Shown here piece by piece: positions 18,902 through 26,468 of a stretch of 64,000 bases of DNA. How positions within the stretch are numbered: position 1 is the first letter of the stretch; each line of letters starts with the position of its first letter. Source of the stretch: Streptomyces vietnamensis (GTDB taxonomy: Bacteria; Actinomycetota; Actinomycetes; Streptomycetales; Streptomycetaceae); NCBI RefSeq assembly GCF_000830005.1, contig NZ_CP010407.1:3019001-3083000 (forward strand), written 5' to 3'. The translations under genes were made by a program, and so were the position numbers. Below the pieces are notes generated by a model. That model saw only the letters and a program-made list of their open reading frames with translations, made no database searches and was not told where the DNA came from.

Positions 18902-19235
18902 CTTGCCCCCTCCATGCCTGTGCGGTGTCTGTGCGCGGGATGACTCTCGCTTGATTAGAAAAGACCCCCGTAGGCATGTCAATAAGAAACCGGAGGGTAC
19001 GGAATGACGCCCCCGGATATCGTGGTGATTCACCCCCTTTGTCAGGATTTCTGGGCGTGAGGTTTTCGTCAGTGGCGTAGATCTTGTGCATGCCGAAAGA
19101 CTGTTTCAGGACTCGGGGGTACGGTTTCACAGGGTCCCTGCGGATGCCGAAGGCCCCTCTAACCGCGAGTTCACGCCAGAAACCGGCGCGTAGGTACGGT
19201 TCCCAGGGTTCTCCGCGGACTGTTCTCCGGGGTCC
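18902..19235. other. 334-base intergenic region before the SARP gene
   Basis: It contains the strong SARP promoter at 18954-18982 and a more A+T-rich stretch up to about 19130 that could hold further regulatory sites. No open frame with a ribosome site was found. The DUF1772 gene on the same strand ends at 19236. Confidence 0.5.
18954..18982 (-). promoter_or_regulatory. Near-consensus promoter of the SARP gene
   Basis: On the minus strand: TTGACA (18982-18977), 17-base spacer, TCTAAT (18959-18954). The leader to the GTG start would be about 45 bases. This is the best promoter match in the window. Confidence 0.8.
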
Positions 19236-19694
19236 CTACAGCACGGCGGCGGCGGTGAGCAGTCCGAACGCGAGGGTGATCAGGGCCGTACGCACGCGGT
19301 GGAAGCCGTTCCAGCGCTTCTCGAAGGCGGCCCGGGCCGCCGCGGGCTCGTCCTGCGAGGCGGCGAGGGCCGTGTTGAGCGGGACGTTCCCGCCGATGGT
19401 CACCAGGTGGTTGAGGGCCGCGCAGACCAGCCCCGCGAGGACGAGCCACTTCTGCGCGTCCGTCCGCCCGTCCTGGGGGACGAAGAACGCGGCGGCGGGG
19501 AAGGCGATCACGCCGAGGAAGACCGTGAGGAACACGGCCCTCGGCACGTACTCGTTGATCCGGCGCATCACCGTGACGAACTCCGGGTCCGTCAGACGGG
19601 CGAGCGCGGGCATGATCCCGGTCTGGAAGATCAGCAGGAAACCGGCGTAGAGCCCGGTGCTTCCGACGGCGAGGGCGAGCAGCAGGGTGGCCAT
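19236..19694 (-). CDS. DUF1772 membrane protein
   Basis: 152 residues with four membrane segments. The pattern GLYAGFLLIFQTGIMPALARL, MRRINEYVPRA, NHLVTIGGNVPLN and KRWNGFHRVRTALI is that of the anthrone-oxygenase-like DUF1772 family (PF08592). Some relatives act in polyketide pathways, but most have no known function. It lies 33 bases after the VWA lipoprotein gene end on the same strand order, so the two could be cotranscribed. Confidence 0.8.
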   Translation of the reverse strand: MATLLLALAVGSTGLYAGFLLIFQTGIMPALARLTDPEFVTVMRRINEYVPRAVFLTVFLGVIAFPAAAFFVPQDGRTDAQKWLVLAGLVCAALNHLVTIGGNVPLNTALAASQDEPAAARAAFEKRWNGFHRVRTALITLAFGLLTAAAVL

Positions 19695-19727
19695 GCGGCC
19701 ATTCTGGCCCGCTGCCCGCCGCGCGCG

Positions 19728-21329
19728 TCAGCTGTACGGGTCGCCCGACCTCAACTCGCCCTCCCCGGAGGGGTTCTCACCCCGGGGGCCGAGGAGCCCG
19801 GCAGCCTTCCGGAGTGCGTCGGTCAGCTCGCCGACCACCGCCGAACCCGACCGGTCGGCGATCGCCCCGGCGTGGTTCGTGAGCCGGGCGAGCCCCGGGG
19901 CGCCCGGCAGGTCGCCGCCGCGCAGGGCGTCCGCGAAGTAGGCGGCGATCGCGGTCAGTTGCAGGCTGTCGTGCCCGTCGCCCCAGATGTCGCCGGTCAG
20001 CGCGGCCGTCCCGACCGTGCCGGAGCGCTCGTGCGGGGCCCGGGTCGTCGGGTCGAGCCAGCGGACCGTCGCGGTGGCGACCGGACCGCTCGCCCCGGGC
20101 CTGGTCTTGACGGCGTAGAGCGCGGTGACGGTGTGGCCGGCCCCGATCTCGCCGCCGTCCACCCGGTCGTTCCGGAAGTCGTCGTCGGCGACCGCCCGGT
20201 TCTCGTACCCGATGAGCCGGAACTTCTCGACGGTCCGCCGGTCGAAGGCGACCTGCGCCTTGGCGTCGCGGGCGCGCAGCTCGACATGGGTGGGCAGCTG
20301 GTCGACGAAGACCTTCCGGGCCTGTGCCGGGGTGGAGACGTACGTGGTCTGCCCGTCGCCCTTGTCGGCGAGCCGCTCCATGAGGTCGTCGCCGTACTCG
20401 CTGCCGACGCCGACGCCGAAGAGCGTGATCCCGTACTCCCTGCGCTCCTCGTCGATGCGCGCGAGGATCGACTCGGCCTCGGTGTCACCGGTGTTGGCGA
20501 GCGCGTCGGAGAGCAGCACCACCCGGTTGGTGGCGCCCTTGCGGTGGCCCTCGACGGCGGTGTCGTAGCCGGTGCGGACGCCCGCCTCCACATTGGTGGA
20601 GGAACTCGTCGCGAGCGCGTCGACGACCTCGTGGATCCGGTCGCGAGCGTCCCCGACGCGGGTCATGGGCAGCCGGGTCTCGGCCTCGTCGCTGAAGGTG
20701 ACGAGCGCCATCGAGTCGTCGTCGCGCAGCTGGTCGGCGAGCAGCCCGAGGGACTCCTTGACCAGGTCGAGCCGGCCCGGCTCGTCCATCGAGCCGGAGA
20801 CGTCGACGACGAAGGTGAGGGCGGCGGGCGGGCGTTCGGCCTTCCGGTCCGCGCCCCGGGTGGCGAGCCCGACCCGGACCAGGGACCAGCCGTCCCGCCC
20901 CGCCTGGTCCCAGGCCCGGCCCCCGTCGAGGGTCACGCTGAAACCGTTGTCCGACGGGCGCGGGTAGTCGGGGCGGAAGCTGTTGACGAACTCCTCGGGG
21001 CGCACGGTCGCGGGGTCGGGCAGCCGCCCGTCGGCGAGGGCACGGCGGGCGTAGCCGTACGAGGCGGTGTCCACGTCCAGGGCGAAGGTGGACAGGTAGT
21101 CGGGGGCGGGCGCCGGGGAGCGCTGCTCGCCCTCCCGGGGCGCGGCGGTCCCGCCGTCGGGGGCCGCGGTGCCGCCCTTGAGCCCCTGGGTGCTACTCCT
21201 GTCGTTACTGCTTCCGCCTCCGCCCGCACCGCAGCCGGCCACGGCCAGGCCGGCGGCGAGCAGCGCCGCGACGGCGGCCGTGGTACGGGACCTGCGGCGC
21301 CGGGCCACCGGCTCGTCGTGTCGTCTCAT
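19728..21329 (-). CDS. VWA-domain lipoprotein with DUF3520 region
   Basis: 533 residues. A lipoprotein signal (AALLAAGLAVAGC, lipobox AVAGC) should anchor it outside the membrane. Next come a low-complexity linker, the VWA N-terminal region (STFALDVDTASYGYARRALA, PEEFVNSFRPDYP), a VWA domain with intact metal site (FVVDVSGSMDEPGR, TNVEAG, LLSDALANTGD), and the DUF3520 C-terminal region (FVDQLPTHVELRARDAK, NRAVADDDFRND, GAGHTVTALYAV). It belongs to the YfbK-like family, thought to bind proteins or metal at the cell surface. The start ATG follows GGGGGAGATGAG. A perfect operator-like palindrome lies just upstream. Confidence 0.88.
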   Translation of the reverse strand: MRRHDEPVARRRRSRTTAAVAALLAAGLAVAGCGAGGGGSSNDRSSTQGLKGGTAAPDGGTAAPREGEQRSPAPAPDYLSTFALDVDTASYGYARRALADGRLPDPATVRPEEFVNSFRPDYPRPSDNGFSVTLDGGRAWDQAGRDGWSLVRVGLATRGADRKAERPPAALTFVVDVSGSMDEPGRLDLVKESLGLLADQLRDDDSMALVTFSDEAETRLPMTRVGDARDRIHEVVDALATSSSTNVEAGVRTGYDTAVEGHRKGATNRVVLLSDALANTGDTEAESILARIDEERREYGITLFGVGVGSEYGDDLMERLADKGDGQTTYVSTPAQARKVFVDQLPTHVELRARDAKAQVAFDRRTVEKFRLIGYENRAVADDDFRNDRVDGGEIGAGHTVTALYAVKTRPGASGPVATATVRWLDPTTRAPHERSGTVGTAALTGDIWGDGHDSLQLTAIAAYFADALRGGDLPGAPGLARLTNHAGAIADRSGSAVVGELTDALRKAAGLLGPRGENPSGEGELRSGDPYS

Positions 21330-21343
21330 CTCATCTCCCCCTC

Positions 21344-21362
21344 TTCACAAGGCACTTGTGAA
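21344..21362. promoter_or_regulatory. Perfect operator-like palindrome before the VWA gene
   Basis: TTCACAAG-GCA-CTTGTGAA: 8-bp arms with a 3-base centre, 15 bases upstream of the VWA start in a divergent intergenic region. The A+T content is unusual for its surroundings, which suggests a repressor site. Confidence 0.7.
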
Positions 21363-21445
21363 TGTGACGAACGAGAGGGCCGCGGGGAGCAGTCGAAGGG
21401 GTTGCGGATGGATCTCGATGCGGCAACGGCGACACGGGTGATACG

Positions 21446-21467
21446 GGATGGCATGGATTCGCCATCC
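21446..21467. promoter_or_regulatory. Inverted repeat before the LuxR-like gene
   Basis: GGATGGC (21446-21452) and GCCATCC (21461-21467) flank an 8-base centre, about 25 bases before the assumed start. It could be an operator or a leader hairpin. Confidence 0.4.
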
Positions 21468-21490
21468 TTTTCAACAGGGGTTGTCACCGT

Positions 21491-22264
21491 GTGCAGTCAC
21501 ATGCGTACATGGAGTGGACATCGATCGGGCGGGGGTGGTCAGCGGTGGCAGAGAGCGCGGGCTCCGTGATGCTCGCCCGTTCGGCGATGAACCGGGCCGC
21601 GACCGAGGGACAGCGGCCCGCCGGGCGGCCGGTCCGGGGCGCGCGGCGCATCAGCGCCGCACTCGCCGGACTGGCCGCCTCCACCCGGCACGAGTTGCTG
21701 ACCTTCGACGACCCGGTCGCGTCCGCGGGCTGCGCGATCCCCGAGCCGTTCCTGGAGCTGGCGGGAGCGTGCATGCGGGCCGCGGCGGAGCGGGCCGAGG
21801 AGGTCAGACGGATCGTCCCGCGGCATGCGCTGCCCCGGCTCGAAGGGGGGCTCCGGATCCCCGGCCGGGCCCGCCTCGCGGAGGCCATCCCGTTCAAGAT
21901 GATCGTCATCGACCGGACGGTCGCCGCGCTCCCGCTCGATCTGGAGCTGCTGTACAACGGGCTGCTGCTCGTCCGCGACCCGGTGGTGGTGCAGGCCCTC
22001 GTCCGGGCCCATCACGCCTGCTGGGCGGCGGCCGAGGAGCTGACGTACGCGGCGCCGCCCCCACCGCCGCCGCGCGATCTGCCGCCCCAGCTGCGCCCGG
22101 TGCTCGACGCCCTCCTGTCAGGGGTCACGGACGAGACGGCGGCCGCCCGGCTCGGCATGTCCGCGCGGACGTACAGCCGCAGGGTGGGCGAGCTGATGGC
22201 GGCCCTCGGCACGACGAGCCGCTTCCGCGCGGGCGCGGAAGCGGCTCGGAGGGGGTGGTTGTAG
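21491..22264 (+). CDS. LuxR-like helix-turn-helix regulator
   Basis: Up to 257 residues. The C terminus (DETAAARLGMSARTYSRRVG, ELMAALGTTSRFRAGAEAAR) is a LuxR-type HTH in which the recognition region is SARTYSRRV. The N-terminal part is helical and resembles the sensor half of Streptomyces TrmB/LuxR-type regulators, with PFKMIVIDRTVAALPLDLE in the middle. No receiver domain is present. The start is uncertain: GTG 21491 and ATG 21509 lie in frame and neither has a clear ribosome site. The gene is divergent from the VWA lipoprotein gene, which it may regulate. A strong hairpin lies inside its last codons. Confidence 0.75.
   Translation: MQSHAYMEWTSIGRGWSAVAESAGSVMLARSAMNRAATEGQRPAGRPVRGARRISAALAGLAASTRHELLTFDDPVASAGCAIPEPFLELAGACMRAAAERAEEVRRIVPRHALPRLEGGLRIPGRARLAEAIPFKMIVIDRTVAALPLDLELLYNGLLLVRDPVVVQALVRAHHACWAAAEELTYAAPPPPPPRDLPPQLRPVLDALLSGVTDETAAARLGMSARTYSRRVGELMAALGTTSRFRAGAEAARRGWL
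22215..22248. terminator. 16-bp hairpin inside the 3' end of the LuxR-like gene
   Basis: CGAGCCGCTTCCGCGC and its exact reverse complement GCGCGGAAGCGGCTCG are separated by two bases. It ends 16 bases before the LuxR-like stop and 23 bases beyond the convergent permease gene stop, so it probably terminates both transcripts. Confidence 0.7.
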
Positions 22265-22270
22265 GAGCTG

Positions 22271-23137
22271 CTACGAGACGATGTCCTTGCGGGCGAAGCC
22301 GCGGAAGGCGAGCGCGAAGAGGACCAGGGCGTACGTCACGGAGATCGCCGTGCCCTTCACCATGCCGCCCCACTCCAGCTGGGGCTGGAGCGCGTCGATC
22401 CAGGCGAACTGCCAGTGCGCGGGCAGGAAGTCGCGCCAGTCGCCGAGCGCGGTGACGGCGTCCAGGACGTTGCCGACGATGGTCAGGCCGACGGCGCCGC
22501 CGACCGCGCCGAGCGGGGCGTCGGTGCGGGTGGACAGCCAGAAGGCGAGTCCCGCGGTGACGAGTTGGGAGGCGAAGACGAAGGCGACGGCGATCCCGAG
22601 CCTGAGCAGGGCGTCCCCGGCGGGCACCGAGCCGCCCGTCGGCAGCTGGAGCGGTCCCCAGCCGTAGGCGACCGTGCCCGCCGCCAGGGCCACGAGCGGG
22701 AGGAGGAGCATCGCGGCGGCGCTGTAGCCGAGGGCGACCGCCAGTTTGGAGGCGAGGAGCCGGGAGCGCGGGACGGGTGCGGCGAGCAGATACCGCAGGG
22801 AGGACCAGCTCGCCTCGGAGGCGACCGTGTCCCCGCAGAACAGCGCCACCGGAATGACGAGGAGGAAACCGGCCGAGACGAAGAGGCAGGTCGCGGCGAA
22901 GTTGGCGCCGGAGGCCGTCGCCGTGTCCATCAGGGTGATGCGGCCGTTGCGGTCGCCGCCGCCGGGGCCGCCGATCGCGAAGGCGGCGATGAGGACGAAC
23001 GGCAGGGCGACGAGGATGCCGCCCATGACCAGGGTCCGTCGGCGCTTCCACTGGCGGAGGGCTTCGACGCGCAGGGGCAGGGTGCGTCCGGGCCGGTAGC
23101 CGGGGGCGCTTGTGGGTGCGGGTGCGGTGGTGGTCAC
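22271..23137 (-). CDS. ABC-2 type transporter permease
   Basis: 288 residues with about six membrane helices and a basic N-terminal segment (LRVEALRQWKRRRTLVMGG), the usual pattern for ABC-2 permeases. GDTVASEASWSSLRYLLAAP followed by VPRSRLLASKLAVAL is the typical coupling region (E-G-T-like motif before the third helix). It starts with GTG at 23137 and overlaps the stop of the upstream hydrolase-ATPase gene as GTGA, so both should form one exporter. Confidence 0.85.
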   Translation of the reverse strand: MTTTAPAPTSAPGYRPGRTLPLRVEALRQWKRRRTLVMGGILVALPFVLIAAFAIGGPGGGDRNGRITLMDTATASGANFAATCLFVSAGFLLVIPVALFCGDTVASEASWSSLRYLLAAPVPRSRLLASKLAVALGYSAAAMLLLPLVALAAGTVAYGWGPLQLPTGGSVPAGDALLRLGIAVAFVFASQLVTAGLAFWLSTRTDAPLGAVGGAVGLTIVGNVLDAVTALGDWRDFLPAHWQFAWIDALQPQLEWGGMVKGTAISVTYALVLFALAFRGFARKDIVS

Positions 23138-25782
23138 GCGGCGCCTCCGATCAGGGTCAGGAACGCGTCTTCCAGACGCCGGTGGGGGCCGACCCCGGTC
23201 AGCGGCACGTCCAGGCGGACGAGTTCGCCGATGAGGGCGGTCGGGTCGGCGCCGTCGAGGCGGACCAGGAGCCCGCCGTCGGTGCGGGCGGCGGAGCCGA
23301 CGCCCGGCAGGGTGCCGATCTTCTCGACCAGGGCGTCGGGGACGGTCCCCCGGAGGGTGACGAGCAGGGTGTCGCCGGAGCCGGTGATCTCGGCGGTCGG
23401 TCCGGCCTGCACGAGCTGTCCCCGGTCCATGACGACCAGATGGGTGCAGGACTGTTCGACCTCGGCGAGGAGGTGGCTGGAGACGATGACGGTCCGGCCG
23501 CCGGCCGCGTACCGGATCATCACCTCGCGCATCTCGCGGATCTGCGGCGGGTCGAGCCCGTTGGTCGGCTCGTCGAGGATCAGCAGGTCGGGCAGGCCGA
23601 GCATGGCCTGGGCGAGGGCGAGGCGCTGCCGCATGCCCTGCGAGTAGGTGCGGACGGCGCGTTCGAGGGCGCCGCCCAGGTTCGCGATCCGCAGGGCCTC
23701 GTCGACGTGGGCGTCCTCGGCGGGGCGGCCGGTGGCCTTCCAGTACAGGTCGAGGTTCTCCCGGCCCGAGAGGTGCGGCAGGAAGCCCGCGCCCTCGACG
23801 AAGGCGCCGACGCGGGAGAGGACGGGGGCACCGGGCCTGATGGCCTGGCCGAAGACCCGGATCTCGCCCTCGTCGGGGGTGATGAGGCCCATCAGCATGC
23901 GCAGGGTGGTGGTCTTGCCCGCGCCGTTCGGGCCGAGGAGGCCGAGGACCTGGCCCTGTTCGACACGGAAGGACAGGTCACGGACGCTGTACCGGTCGCC
24001 GCCCTTGTACTTCTTGGAAAGACCCGTGATCTGGAGGGGCACGGCGGCGAGTTCGGGGTCGGGCGCGGGGGCGGCGGCCTTGCGGCGGGCGGTGAGCAGC
24101 AGGGCGGCGGCGCCGGCGAGGCCGAGGAGCGGCAGGCCCCACACCCACCAGGGCAGGGCGGCGGCCTGGGTGGAGAGGCCGGGCGCGGTGGGGACGGTGA
24201 GCGGCCCCTCGACGGCGACGGTGTAGCCGGCGGGGACCGCCGGGGAGGCGTAGCCGAGGTCGGTGGCGGCGACGACGAGCCGCAGCCGGTGCCCGGCCTC
24301 CACCTCGTGGTCGATCGCGGGCAGCGTCAGGGTGAGGAGGCGGCCGGCCTTGGCACCCTCGACGCGGACGGGGGTGACGAGCTGGGCGGGCAGCACCTGC
24401 TGCCGTCCGTCGGGCCCCACGTCGTACACCTTGGCGAAGAGGACGGCGGAGCCGTCGGCGGCGGTGGAGGTGACCTTGACGCGGACGGTCGGCGTGCCGG
24501 TGATCCGCAGGGCCTCGGCCTGCGGCTTCGCGTCGAACCGGGCGTGCTGTCCGGGGAAGTCGAGGGAGAGGCCGACGCCGAGGGAGGAGAGTCCGGAGAG
24601 TCCGCCGCCGAGGCCGGGGACGGCCGACACGGCGGGCGGTGCGGCGCCCGGCGGGTTGGTGAAGGTCTGCGGCGGCCCGCCGAGGGCGAGGCTCGTGGTG
24701 CCGGAGGTGAGGCCCGGGTAGCGGTCGGCGGTCGCGGCGCGCAGGGTGGCCTGCCCGTCGGTGGAGTCGACGCCGCCGGTGCGGCTGACGCGGAAGGCGG
24801 GGCCGGTGTCGACGGAGGTGTCGTGCTTCAGCCAGCGGTCGAACCAGGTGGTGATGCGGTGTTCGACGCGTTCGGTCTCGCGGTCGCCGCCGTCGTGGCC
24901 GCCGGCGATCCAGTCGACGGCGACGGGGGCGCCGTTGGCCGTGAGGGTGCGGGCCATGGCGTCGGACTGGGCGAGGGTGAAGAGCGAGTCGGACTGGCCC
25001 TGGACGAGGAGCGCGGGCACCTTGACGCGCGCGCCGACGGCGGAGGGGCTGCGGGCTTCGAGGAGGGCGCGGGCGGCGGCGTCAGGCTTCCCGGAGACGG
25101 CGACGCGCCGGTAGAGGGAGCACAGCTCGGCGGTGAACCGGCCGCAGGAGTCGCCCTCGGCCGGTGGGCCGGGGCGCTCGCCGGTGTTGCCCGTCGAGAA
25201 GAAGATCCCTGCCCAGAGCTTCTTGAAGACGCCGTTCGGGAAGAGGGCGTCGGCGAGGTTCCAGTAGGTGATCTGGGGAGCGATCGCGTCGACGCGCGGG
25301 TCGTGTCCTGCGGCGAGCAGGGAGATCGCGCCGCCGTAGGAGGCGCCGGTGACGCCGACGCGCGGGTCGCCGGGCTTGTCGAGGAGGACCTCGGGGCGGG
25401 CGGCGAGCCAGTCGATCAGCTTCGCGACGTCCTTGACCTCGTGGTCGGGGTCGTTGAGGCCGATCTCGCCGGTGGAGGCGCCGAAGCCGCGTGCGGACCA
25501 GGTGAGGACGGCGTACCCGTCGCGGGCGAGGCCCTCGGCCTGGGCGCGGACGTCGTCCTTGGACCCGCCGAAGCCGTGGCCGAGGAGCACGGCGGGGCGC
25601 CGGCCGTCGCCCGCGCCGGTGAAGTACGAGGTGTCGAGCCGTACCCCGTCGACGTCGAGCATCCGGTCCGCGCGGTGCACGGGCGGTGGATCGTCCTGGG
25701 CGACGGCGGTCCACGTGCCGGCACCCGCGAGGACGGCGAGCGCGGCACAGGCCGCGGCCCACCGGGGAAGTCGGAGTCGCAT
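23134..25782 (-). CDS. Fusion of exported alpha/beta hydrolase with ABC transporter ATPase
   Basis: 882 residues in one frame. Residues 8-28 are an N-terminal signal or anchor. Residues 40-330 are an S15/CocE-type alpha/beta hydrolase with HGFGG (69-73), nucleophile Ser148 in GASYGG, Asp265 and His296. Residues 330-530 are the jelly-roll domain of X-prolyl-peptidase/CocE enzymes. A membrane helix (about 545-564) follows, then an ABC ATPase: Walker A GPNGAGKT (617-624), signature YSQGM (713-717), Walker B LLILDEPT (733-740) and H770. The topology puts the hydrolase outside and the ATPase inside. It overlaps the permease gene by 4 bases. The substrate is unknown; the hydrolase may process what is exported, for example a peptide or ester. 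Confidence 0.88.
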   Translation of the reverse strand: MRLRLPRWAAACAALAVLAGAGTWTAVAQDDPPPVHRADRMLDVDGVRLDTSYFTGAGDGRRPAVLLGHGFGGSKDDVRAQAEGLARDGYAVLTWSARGFGASTGEIGLNDPDHEVKDVAKLIDWLAARPEVLLDKPGDPRVGVTGASYGGAISLLAAGHDPRVDAIAPQITYWNLADALFPNGVFKKLWAGIFFSTGNTGERPGPPAEGDSCGRFTAELCSLYRRVAVSGKPDAAARALLEARSPSAVGARVKVPALLVQGQSDSLFTLAQSDAMARTLTANGAPVAVDWIAGGHDGGDRETERVEHRITTWFDRWLKHDTSVDTGPAFRVSRTGGVDSTDGQATLRAATADRYPGLTSGTTSLALGGPPQTFTNPPGAAPPAVSAVPGLGGGLSGLSSLGVGLSLDFPGQHARFDAKPQAEALRITGTPTVRVKVTSTAADGSAVLFAKVYDVGPDGRQQVLPAQLVTPVRVEGAKAGRLLTLTLPAIDHEVEAGHRLRLVVAATDLGYASPAVPAGYTVAVEGPLTVPTAPGLSTQAAALPWWVWGLPLLGLAGAAALLLTARRKAAAPAPDPELAAVPLQITGLSKKYKGGDRYSVRDLSFRVEQGQVLGLLGPNGAGKTTTLRMLMGLITPDEGEIRVFGQAIRPGAPVLSRVGAFVEGAGFLPHLSGRENLDLYWKATGRPAEDAHVDEALRIANLGGALERAVRTYSQGMRQRLALAQAMLGLPDLLILDEPTNGLDPPQIREMREVMIRYAAGGRTVIVSSHLLAEVEQSCTHLVVMDRGQLVQAGPTAEITGSGDTLLVTLRGTVPDALVEKIGTLPGVGSAARTDGGLLVRLDGADPTALIGELVRLDVPLTGVGPHRRLEDAFLTLIGGAA

Positions 25783-25880
25783 GGGTCGAGCCTAGGTGGC
25801 GCCGCCCCGAGGCACGGTTGACCACGGACGGAAATCGGCGGCCTCCTCAGGTCGTACGCAGTACGGTCCGCGTACAGCGG

Positions 25881-25920
25881 GCGCGGTACGCGGACGGCAC
25901 GCGCGGTACGCGGACGGCAG
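25881..25920. repeat. 20-bp tandem duplication upstream of the GNAT gene
   Basis: GCGCGGTACGCGGACGGCA occurs twice with an exact 20-base period, 40-80 bases upstream of the GNAT start. It may duplicate a regulatory site or be neutral slippage. Confidence 0.8.
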
Positions 25921-25958
25921 GCGCGCAGACAGCACGCGTACGGACACAGGGAGGCGGC

Positions 25959-26399
25959 ATGGAGATCCGGCGGGCCACGACGGTGGCCGAACTGCTGGCG
26001 GCGGGGCACCTGTACGACGGCCCGCCCCGGGAGGAATGGGCGGCCCGCTTCCTGGCGGCGCCGGGCCATCTCCTGCTGATCGCGTACGCGGAGGACGGCT
26101 TCCCGGCCGGCTTCGTCTCCGGGATCGAGATGCTCCACCCCGACAAGGGCGCGGAGATGTGCCTGTACGAGTTGGCGGTGGACGAGTCCCACCGGCGGCG
26201 CGGGATCGGGCGGGCGCTGACGGAGGCGCTGGTGGCGGAGGCGCGGGGGCGCGGCTGTCGGGGCGCGTGGGTGCCGGTGGACACGGACAACGAACCGGCG
26301 CTCGCCACGTACCGGTCGGCGGGCGCGGCGGACGAAGGGGTGTTCGCGATGCTCGGCTGGACGTTCGCCGAGGGCGGCGAGGGCGCCGGGGGCGGCTGA
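25959..26399 (+). CDS. GNAT family N-acetyltransferase
   Basis: 146 residues. It transfers an acetyl group from acetyl-CoA to an unknown amine. The acetyl-CoA loop is HRRRGIGRALTEALVAEARG (about 85-104) after the strand MCLYELAVDESH; the ending DTDNEPALATYRSAGA is typical of antibiotic-type and small-molecule GNATs, so an aminoglycoside AAC(3)-like relative is possible. The start ATG follows AGGGAGG. It is divergent from the hydrolase-ATPase fusion gene and has a strong terminator after it. Confidence 0.85.
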   Translation: MEIRRATTVAELLAAGHLYDGPPREEWAARFLAAPGHLLLIAYAEDGFPAGFVSGIEMLHPDKGAEMCLYELAVDESHRRRGIGRALTEALVAEARGRGCRGAWVPVDTDNEPALATYRSAGAADEGVFAMLGWTFAEGGEGAGGG

Positions 26400-26408
26400 C
26401 ACGGGGAA

Positions 26409-26444
26409 GGCCCCCGGGGCGGGTCGGTACGCGCCCCGGGGGCC
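26409..26444. terminator. Bidirectional hairpin between GNAT and RTX genes
   Basis: GGCCCCCGGGGCG and CGCCCCGGGGGCC form a perfect 13-bp stem with a 10-base loop between two convergent genes. Confidence 0.8.
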
Positions 26445-26468
26445 GCCGGGTTTCCGTGCGTCGGGTCG

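Noticed and set aside
19171..19449. Small minus-strand frame over the DUF1772 gene
   Set aside because: Arg/Pro-rich shadow frame without motifs; the DUF1772 frame has clear membrane segments.
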